This document shows, piece by piece, positions 7,600-12,575 of a stretch of DNA of 12,575 nt (its first letter is position 1; each line of letters opens with the position of its first letter). The notes beneath the pieces were generated by a model. That model saw only the letters and a list, made by a program, of their open reading frames with translations, ran no database searches and was not told the DNA's origin. The position numbers and the translations under genes were made by a program. Origin of the DNA: Deltaproteobacteria bacterium (lineage in GTDB: Bacteria; Myxococcota; XYA12-FULL-58-9; JAUUZB01); the NCBI GenBank assembly GCA_030590185.1, contig JAUUZB010000024.1:1-12575 (forward strand), in the 5' to 3' direction.

Positions 7600-7734
7600 A
7601 TGAGCGTGCGGTTGGTGGAAGAGTGCCGCGAGGTTTCCGGGCATCGCCTGCATTTTTTCTCTGGCGGCATTGATGCGTTGGAGCGTTTGGGCCGTATGGG
7701 AGACGAGAGAGGTCCATGGCCGACGGAGAGATAA
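7600..7734 (+). CDS. Possible 44-aa ORF between cheA and cheR
   Basis: The ATG lies one base after the cheA stop, with GGGG a few bases upstream. The frame stops at 7732-7734, overlapping the cheR start by 19 bases in another frame. The peptide includes VRLVEECREVSGHRLHFFSG and GIDALERLGRMGDERG. The spacing of its helical stretches loosely resembles the start of a CheR N-terminal domain ('l..l.e.tG......l...L..rm...G'), the part missing from the next gene. That resemblance is weak and made by eye. It may be a remnant, a real small protein, or chance. Confidence 0.3.
   Translation: MSVRLVEECREVSGHRLHFFSGGIDALERLGRMGDERGPWPTER
7638..7658 (+). terminator. Weak hairpin plus T6 run between cheA and cheR (possible attenuator)
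   Basis: CGGGC (7638-7642) and GCCTG (7646-7650) can form a 5-bp stem with one G-U pair and an ATC loop. Two bases later comes a T6 run (7653-7658). The arrangement is that of an intrinsic terminator but the stem is short, so at best it would lower expression of cheR and the genes after it relative to cheA. Confidence 0.22.
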
Positions 7735-8951
7735 TAGAGCCGGTCTCCTACACGTACTTCTTCCGGGAGGCGGACGCCCTCGAAGCGGTGCGGGATCAAG
7801 TGCTCCAACCGGCCGTGACTCGCGGCGTCATCACCACGATCTGGTGCGCTGGCTGCGCCACGGGCGAGGAGGCCTATTCGATCGCCATCACCGCCGCCGA
7901 GGTAGGGGCCGAGGTCGAGATCCTGGCCACCGACATCGACCCGGACCTGCTCGATCACGCCCGCCGCGGCAGGTTCGCAGAGCACAGCCTGCGGCAGGTT
8001 TCCGCCGAGCGTCGGGCGCGCTGGTTCGAGCGGCCGGGTGATCAATTCGAGCTGCGGGAGAGCGCTAGGGCCCCGGTCAGGGTCGCGGTCCACGATGTCA
8101 CCCGGGACCGAGCGCCCTCGCCGATCCGCGGGGGTCAGGGCGGCTGGGACGTGGTCTTCCTGCGCAACGTCCTGCTCTATGTCGGGAACGAGGGAAAGAA
8201 GCAGGCATTGACGCTGGTGGTCCCGGCGTTGGCACCGCGTGGACTGCTCATCCTCGGCGCCTCGGAGTGGCTCGGCACCAAGCTGTGCAACGAGACCCCA
8301 GCCTTGGCCCAGCTCAGCCTCGATCGGGTCGGCGAATTGTTGGTCTACCGGCGCCGGGAGCCGGCCATCGAGCCCCCCGAGCCGGGGGCGTCGCCAGGCG
8401 CGACTCGGGCCCCCGGAGCGGTAGCGCCGCCAGCCTCGACGCCGCGGGCGACCAACCCCCAACAGGCGGCGATCGATCTTCGCAGGGAGGGGGATCGGTT
8501 GCTGGGCAACGACCACGCAGCCGAGGCGCTCGCCTGGTTCGACCGTGCCCTGGGGTCGCAGGAGCTGGCGGCGGACCTTCACCTGCGGCGTGGCCTATGC
8601 CTGTTGCGGCTGAGCCGCCCCGACGACGCCCACGCGGCCCTGCGCCGGGCGCTCTTCCTCGAGACCCGGCTTTGGCCGGCGGCATGGTTGTTGGCCGATC
8701 TCTGTCAAGAGGTGGATCCCAAGGCCGCCATTCGATACTTTTCCCAGGCGCGGGCGATGTTGGAGAGCGACAAGGGCGAAGGGCTGGTGGAGATCCCCGC
8801 TAGCTCGACCCTGGCGCCGTTTTTGCCCGGCCGGACGGTGGCGTTGGAGGCAACGCGGGTCAGATTGAGCGCTCTCGGCACACGCGTCGAGATCGCGACG
8901 AGCAACGTCGAGCCGCAATCGGCTCGCCAAAGGGTGCGGAGTAAGCGGTGA
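7716..8951 (+). CDS. cheR: CheR-type chemoreceptor methyltransferase with C-terminal TPR repeats, N-terminal domain missing
   Basis: 411 aa, ATG at 7716 with the purine run GAGAGAGG just upstream. CheR transfers methyl from S-adenosylmethionine to receptor glutamates. The protein opens almost directly with the catalytic motif SYTYFFREAD (S11, T13, F15, F16, R17; family pattern S.T.FFR, whose Arg is residue 98 in the Salmonella enzyme). The SAM site IWCAGCATGEEAYSIAI (42-58) follows, then ATDIDPDLLDHARRGRF (71-87) and FLRNVLLYVGNEGKKQAL (148-165). The helical N-terminal domain of roughly 70-80 residues found in typical CheR is absent; in-frame upstream sequence is closed by a TGA at 7671-7673. 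A Pro/Ala linker (215-250) leads to two or three TPR-like repeats (about 250-345), then a tail of about 65 residues. CheR-TPR fusion is known from FrzF. Its stop overlaps the next gene by GTGA. No cheB is present here to reverse the reaction. Confidence 0.92.
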   Translation: MADGEIIEPVSYTYFFREADALEAVRDQVLQPAVTRGVITTIWCAGCATGEEAYSIAITAAEVGAEVEILATDIDPDLLDHARRGRFAEHSLRQVSAERRARWFERPGDQFELRESARAPVRVAVHDVTRDRAPSPIRGGQGGWDVVFLRNVLLYVGNEGKKQALTLVVPALAPRGLLILGASEWLGTKLCNETPALAQLSLDRVGELLVYRRREPAIEPPEPGASPGATRAPGAVAPPASTPRATNPQQAAIDLRREGDRLLGNDHAAEALAWFDRALGSQELAADLHLRRGLCLLRLSRPDDAHAALRRALFLETRLWPAAWLLADLCQEVDPKAAIRYFSQARAMLESDKGEGLVEIPASSTLAPFLPGRTVALEATRVRLSALGTRVEIATSNVEPQSARQRVRSKR

Positions 8952-9730
8952 CAGAACCCGAAAGCCGGCGGAAAGCCCCGCGGACCGAGCTGGTCCTCAA
9001 GGTCGAGTACGATGAGCCCGGCAGTTTGCTGTCCGACTACCTCACCGACCTTTCCAAGGGCGGGCTGTTCATCTGCACGGTGATACCGTTCGAGGTCGGC
9101 AAGCAGATCAACTTCACGGTTTCCTTTCCCGGGTTGTTGAAGCCGATCCAGCTGACCGGCATCGTGCGCTGGCGCAACGATCCTCAGCCCGGGACGGTCG
9201 GCAAACCAGCCGGGGTTGGAGTCGAGTTTGTCTTCGAAGACGATGCCCATCGTCAGGAGATCGATCGGCTCATGGAAAAATGTCGCACCCTGACTGAGCC
9301 GGTGCCGCAGGCGGATCAACCATTTCGCATCCTACTCGTCGAGGACAATCAATTCACCCACGAGCTGTTCCGTCACGCCCTCAAGCGCTTCTACCGGGAG
9401 CTGCCCGATAAGAGCGGGCTCAACATCCTCAGCGCGATCGATGGCCAGGAGGCACTCAACCACCTGGCCACCTCGGCGGTCGATCTGGCGGTGGTGGATT
9501 ACTTCTTACCGGTGATGAACGGTGGCGAATTGATCCGGCGCATGCGCTCCGACCGTGAGATGGCGAACATCCCGATCATGGTGGTGAGCGTCGGTGGCGA
9601 AGGTGTGCGTGAGGACGCCATCGCCGCGGGTGCTGACCTCTACGTCGACAAACCGGTGATGCTCAAACAACTGCTGAACACCTTGCACGTCCTGATATCG
9701 TCGCGTTCCGGCGCCGTGGAGGGGGCATGA
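8948..9730 (+). CDS. PilZ domain - receiver response regulator (c-di-GMP binding output)
   Basis: 260 aa, GTG start overlapping the cheR stop. The N-terminal PilZ domain (about 7-115) has the c-di-GMP motif RxxxR as RKAPR (R8, R12) and DxSxxG as DLSKGG (D34, S36, G39). The rest (SDYLTDLSKGGLFICT, PFEVGKQI, GIVRWRN, VGVEF) follows the pattern of the Myxococcus-paralog PilZ subfamily (TIGR02266 type). The C-terminal receiver (about 126-250) has E132/D133, phosphoacceptor D184 in VVDYFLPVMNGG, S214 and K235 in YVDKPV. All phosphorylation residues are present. It probably takes phosphate from the CheA encoded upstream and integrates it with c-di-GMP level, acting on motility machinery or another partner. 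Domain order is PilZ first, receiver second. The stop overlaps cheY by ATGA. Confidence 0.93.
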   Translation: MTEPESRRKAPRTELVLKVEYDEPGSLLSDYLTDLSKGGLFICTVIPFEVGKQINFTVSFPGLLKPIQLTGIVRWRNDPQPGTVGKPAGVGVEFVFEDDAHRQEIDRLMEKCRTLTEPVPQADQPFRILLVEDNQFTHELFRHALKRFYRELPDKSGLNILSAIDGQEALNHLATSAVDLAVVDYFLPVMNGGELIRRMRSDREMANIPIMVVSVGGEGVREDAIAAGADLYVDKPVMLKQLLNTLHVLISSRSGAVEGA

Positions 9731-10089
9731 AAAAGATCGTCATCATCGATGACAGCCCAATGATCCTCAAGCTCGCCAAGGGGGCGCTCGAGGCCGCGGG
9801 CTACGAAGTCCACGCCCTCGAGGATCCCGGGGAGTTCGATCCGGACGTCAGCGGCGCTCCAGACCTGATTCTGGTCGACATCAACATGCCGCAGTTCTAC
9901 GGCGACGACGTGGTGGTCTACTTCAAGGAGGCCTGGCCAATCGACGCGCCGATCTATCTGTTCTCCAACGTCCCGGAGCCCGAGCTCAAGGAACGCGCCG
10001 AGGGGTGCGGAGCGGACGGATATATCTCGAAGGACTGGGGGCTCGAGTCACTCGTCAAGAGCGTGGAGATGATCATCGGGCAGCCGTAG
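9727..10089 (+). CDS. cheY: Single-domain CheY-like response regulator
   Basis: 120 aa, ATG start overlapping the preceding stop. This is one receiver domain with no output domain: acidic pair D8/D9 in IVIIDDSPMI, phosphoacceptor D51 in LILVDINMPQFYG, S80 in IYLFSN, and K102 in GYISKDWG. All five catalytic positions are filled. It is likely phosphorylated by the CheA in this run and signals through protein contact, or serves as a phosphate sink beside the CheA-fused receiver and the PilZ-receiver. Unlike classical CheY, it has no motif I can tie to flagellar motor binding, and no motility genes are in view, so its target is open. The cyclase gene follows in the same frame after 105 bp. Confidence 0.93.
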   Translation: MKKIVIIDDSPMILKLAKGALEAAGYEVHALEDPGEFDPDVSGAPDLILVDINMPQFYGDDVVVYFKEAWPIDAPIYLFSNVPEPELKERAEGCGADGYISKDWGLESLVKSVEMIIGQP

Positions 10090-10091
10090 GC

Positions 10092-10123
10092 GGCGGGTTG
10101 GGTTGAGTCCAGCCCAGCCGGCC
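10092..10123 (+). other. RNA hairpin just after cheY stop
   Basis: GGTTGGGTTG (10096-10105) pairs with CAGCCCAGCC (10110-10119) around an AGTC loop: 10 pairs, two of them G-U. After one G-G mismatch, GGC (10092-10094) pairs with GCC (10121-10123). The G-U pairs work only in plus-strand RNA. No T-run follows, so it is not a standard intrinsic terminator. It may protect the upstream mRNA or uncouple cyclase expression from the che genes. Confidence 0.5.
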
Positions 10124-10182
10124 CGGAGTACCCGCGCTGTCGAAGAAGGTTTACCGACGAGCCGAGGTCCCTCGGCACGCCC

Positions 10183-10188
10183 AAGAGG
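10183..10188 (+). promoter_or_regulatory. Ribosome binding site fixing the cyclase TTG start
   Basis: AAGAGG lies six bases before the TTG at 10195. The open frame continues back to the cheY stop with no ATG, and the first ATG (10219) falls inside the conserved opening strand of the cyclase domain. The site therefore decides for the TTG start. Confidence 0.6.
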
Positions 10189-10194
10189 TGCGTA

Positions 10195-12575
10195 TTGAAG
10201 AGCCAGAACCTCACCGTGATGTTCACCGATCTCAAGGGCTATACGGCGCGGATCTCCGCCCAGAGCCGCGGTCAGACCTCGGACCTGCTCGAGCGGATGC
10301 AGTCCCTGATGCTTCCGGCCTTTCACTCCTTTTCCGGTCGGGTGGTCAAAACGATCGGGGACGCCTTCCTGGTGGTGTTCCAATCACCCACCTCCGCCGT
10401 TCAGTGCGGCATGTCCATCCAGGACATTCTGCATCGTCACAACCGCGACAAACTCGAGGAAGACCAGATCCACGTGCGGGTGGCGCTCTGCGTGGGGGAG
10501 ATCCTGGTCAGTCGCGGCGACGTTTTTGGGGACGCGGTGAACATCAGCTCCCGGGTCGAAGGCATCACGCCGGCCAAGGAGGTCTACCTCACCGAGTCGG
10601 TCTACCTGACCATGAACAAGACGGAGATCACGGCCGAGAAGGTAGGGGAGTACGAGCTCAAGGGCATCCCCGAGCCAGTGGTCGTCTACCGGGTACCCCA
10701 CGCCTCGGCGCAGCACACGACAACACCGGCGGCGGAGCGGGGCGGCGAAGACGAGACGGTTCCCGGGGAGACGGTGGACGCGGACGCCGATGCGACCGTA
10801 GCGACCGAATCTTCTGAAGGGAGTGACGCGGATGGTGGCCCGGAGCGGGCGTCCACCGCGGATTTGGTGATGTTGCCCTATGGCGGCGTGCACCTCGGCC
10901 GCATCGAAGGTCAAATTTTGACCCCGCGGCGCTTGCGGATGGCGGTGGCGGGCGGTGCGGTGCTGCTGGCCGCCATGATCGTGGCGTTGACGCTTCCGGG
11001 CTACCTGCGCAACCAACGCTGGCACGAGATCGAAGCCTTGATCGGCCGTGGCGAGACCGCCGAGGCGATGGGCCTCATCGGCAAGATGGACGCCAGCCAG
11101 GGCGAGGGTCGCCGCCTCTTCGACCTGCAACTGCAGTTGTCCGGCCGGATGATGGAGCGGGACGAGCACGCGCAAGCGGTCGACGTGGTCTTGACCATGA
11201 GGCCCCACGGTCCACGCGAAAAGTCGATGTTCTTTGAGGTCCATGGAGAGCTGACCGAGGCGTTGGTCGAGACCAACAACCTCGATCTGGCGATCCGCAT
11301 GCTCGACTTCGTGGAGGTCGAATCGACCACCGAGCAACGACGCATCTTCAGCGAGCGTATCCGCTTGGCGCGCGCCCTATTGAAGAAGGGCCGCCTCGAA
11401 GGTCTCGCCGAGCAGGTGGAGCGGTTGCGGGCCGACGATGACAGCGACCCCGAGGCGTTGGTGCTAGAGGGTCACCTGCACACGGCGCTCAGCGGAGTGG
11501 AGAATTCCTACGTCAACACCATGGCGGCTCTCACCTCCTATGAAGAGGCGCTCGGCATCGAGCTGGCGGTGGGGAACGACGAGAATCTGCAGCGGGCGGT
11601 GGCCGCGGCCTACAACAACACGGAGTCCAATCGGACCCAGCGCCGGAAGATCGTCGACGCCGCCGAGAAGCTGGTGGAGAAGTACCTGCGCCAACGCGAG
11701 ATGACCGATGCGTTGATCGTGGAGCTCGGCCAGGCCAAGACCAAGGAGGTCCGCCACCGCCTGGCGGAGCGCATCCAGAAGCGCGGCGCTGAAAAGGACG
11801 TCGACCGTGAGCGGCTGACCATCGCCGATCTCGAGGGTGTCGCGTGTCAGGGCAAGGCGAACGTGGCGGCGGCCAAGGAGCTCATCGCCCGCCTGCGCGA
11901 CGAGGGGGATGTGTTGGCGATTGGCGCGTTGCTCAAGTACGCCCAGAAGAACGAGGCCTGCGAGGCAGAGGCACTCGAAGCCGCCGGCAGAATCGTCGGT
12001 AGGAATGTAGGCTTCCTGTCGGCGGACGACGCCGAGCTCCAGGAGCTCCTCACCGCCGTCGAGAAACAGCGCTGCTATTATCGCAAGGACCTCCCGGCGA
12101 TGCAGAAGCACCTCACCGCGTTGGTGCGCCTCGGCGACCCCCGGGCAGTGGGAGTGGTCGCGCGTCTGGCGGCGGAGAAGCCCGCCTGCCGCGACATCGC
12201 GCTCAAGGCCACGACCGCACTGGTGGGCAAGAGCTTCGAGCTCCAGTCGGAGGCGGAGCGGCAGAGCTCCGATTTTTTGAGCCAGCTCCAAAAGGGCAGC
12301 TGCAAGGGCAAGCAGGACGCCGCCGCGATGAACTACGCCATCAGCTCCCTCGCTTCGAGCGGTGACCGTCGCGCCGTGGGGAACCTCCTCGAGGTCGCCA
12401 TGCAGGGCAACGCCTGTTCCGCGGAGGCGCTGGACGCTGCCCGCACGTTGACCGGGGCCAAGCAGCTGACCCTCAGGGGTGAGGACGAACGGATTGTCAA
12501 GCTGCGTACGATTCCATGCGATGGCCGTTGGAATACCGACCACGTCAAGAAGCAGATAGCCTCGCTGGTGCAGGA
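10195..12575 (+). CDS. Class III adenylate cyclase, single membrane helix, C-terminal HEAT-like repeats with periodic cysteines; 3' end cut by window edge
   Basis: 793 codons from a TTG start; no stop before the right edge. The cyclase domain occupies about 5-168. Metal aspartates are D12 (VMFTDLKGYT) and D56 (KTIGDAFLVVF). K52 and D113 (FGDAVNISSR) are the adenine-selecting pair, and N116 and R120 the transition-state residues. All are present, so it should make cAMP from ATP as a dimer. An acidic Thr/Glu/Asp linker (about 170-225) follows, then a membrane helix at about 249-269 after the basic stretch TPRRLRM. The remaining 520 or so residues are helical: TPR-like up to about 540, then HEAT-like repeats. 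Cysteines occur only at 551, 589, 627, 665, 703, 741 and 775, i.e. spacings of 38 five times and then 34. Repeat cores look like GDPRAVGVVARLAAEKPAC and ACSAEALDAARTLTGA. ATP needs the N-terminus in the cytoplasm, so the repeats should be periplasmic (inference). It lies 105 bp after cheY, same strand. Confidence 0.9.
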   Translation, partial: MKSQNLTVMFTDLKGYTARISAQSRGQTSDLLERMQSLMLPAFHSFSGRVVKTIGDAFLVVFQSPTSAVQCGMSIQDILHRHNRDKLEEDQIHVRVALCVGEILVSRGDVFGDAVNISSRVEGITPAKEVYLTESVYLTMNKTEITAEKVGEYELKGIPEPVVVYRVPHASAQHTTTPAAERGGEDETVPGETVDADADATVATESSEGSDADGGPERASTADLVMLPYGGVHLGRIEGQILTPRRLRMAVAGGAVLLAAMIVALTLPGYLRNQRWHEIEALIGRGETAEAMGLIGKMDASQGEGRRLFDLQLQLSGRMMERDEHAQAVDVVLTMRPHGPREKSMFFEVHGELTEALVETNNLDLAIRMLDFVEVESTTEQRRIFSERIRLARALLKKGRLEGLAEQVERLRADDDSDPEALVLEGHLHTALSGVENSYVNTMAALTSYEEALGIELAVGNDENLQRAVAAAYNNTESNRTQRRKIVDAAEKLVEKYLRQREMTDALIVELGQAKTKEVRHRLAERIQKRGAEKDVDRERLTIADLEGVACQGKANVAAAKELIARLRDEGDVLAIGALLKYAQKNEACEAEALEAAGRIVGRNVGFLSADDAELQELLTAVEKQRCYYRKDLPAMQKHLTALVRLGDPRAVGVVARLAAEKPACRDIALKATTALVGKSFELQSEAERQSSDFLSQLQKGSCKGKQDAAAMNYAISSLASSGDRRAVGNLLEVAMQGNACSAEALDAARTLTGAKQLTLRGEDERIVKLRTIPCDGRWNTDHVKKQIASLVQ
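11845..12575 (+). repeat. Tandem 76-residue protein repeats (paired 38-residue HEAT-like units)
   Basis: Within the cyclase gene, TGC/TGT cysteine codons fall at 11845, 11959, 12073, 12187, 12301, 12415 and 12517: five steps of 114 bases, then 102. Units of 228 bases begin at 11845, 12073 and 12301, and a fourth begins at 12517 and is cut by the window edge. Shared features are a G-D-x-x-A-(V/I)-G core in the first half and A-C-x-x-x-A-L-x-A in the second. Nucleotide identity between units is low, so the duplication is old. Confidence 0.8.

Noticed and set aside
7653..7658. Frameshift at the T6 run joining the 44-aa ORF to cheR
   Set aside because: The cheR frame is closed by a TGA at 7671-7673, after the T-run, so a slip there could not give a continuous fusion without another change. 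Kept only as a low-confidence remnant idea.
10092..10123. Rho-independent terminator after cheY
   Set aside because: The stem is good but no T-run follows, so it is listed only as a hairpin of unknown role.
1..12575. Mobile elements, CRISPR arrays, tRNA or rRNA genes, integration sites
   Set aside because: No transposase or integrase motifs, no direct-repeat arrays with spacers, no tRNA- or rRNA-like sequence noticed; composition is even and genes are tightly packed.

Overview
This is a GC-rich window from a Gram-negative bacterium. Nearly all of it is one chemosensory gene cluster that ends in a second-messenger enzyme. A CheA fused to a receiver, a CheR fused to TPRs, a PilZ domain of the Myxococcus-paralog type joined to a receiver, and a periplasmic c-type heme receptor together point to Myxococcota or a related deltaproteobacterial lineage. 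That placement is inference; no taxonomic marker is present.

Layout. On the minus strand, reading right to left, a six-helix chemoreceptor without HAMP (2578-1190) is followed by a membrane-anchored DUF218/YdcF-like protein that runs off the left edge (1110-1). A 183-bp divergent region (2579-2761) separates this pair from a plus-strand run: cheW (2762), a 141-aa gene that looks like a degenerate CheW (3301), a chemoreceptor with two heme c motifs in its periplasmic domain (3823), a cheA-receiver hybrid (5394), a cheR-TPR gene lacking the usual N-terminal domain (7716), a PilZ-receiver gene (8948), a stand-alone cheY (9727), and a class III adenylate cyclase with one membrane helix and a long C-terminal helical-repeat region (10195 to the right edge, incomplete). 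Four plus-strand junctions overlap by 4 bp (GTGA three times, ATGA once), so the run is almost certainly one operon. The remaining gaps are about 96, 117 and 105 bp.

How it works together (inference). The two receptors share an unusual signalling tip (KSD in place of QTN, LEG.KAG in place of IEAARAG) and probably feed the same CheA through CheW. CheA can phosphorylate its own fused receiver, CheY and the PilZ-receiver. The PilZ domain keeps the c-di-GMP binding residues, and the last gene should make cAMP, so this looks like a pathway controlling surface motility or development through second messengers rather than a plain flagellar switch. No cheB or cheD lies in the window.

The most unusual feature is the C-terminal part of the cyclase. 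It has tandem HEAT-like repeats with seven cysteines, six spaced exactly 38 residues apart and the last 34 residues further on. If the single helix places this part in the periplasm, it could be a disulfide-bonded sensor or scaffold coupled to cytoplasmic cAMP synthesis.
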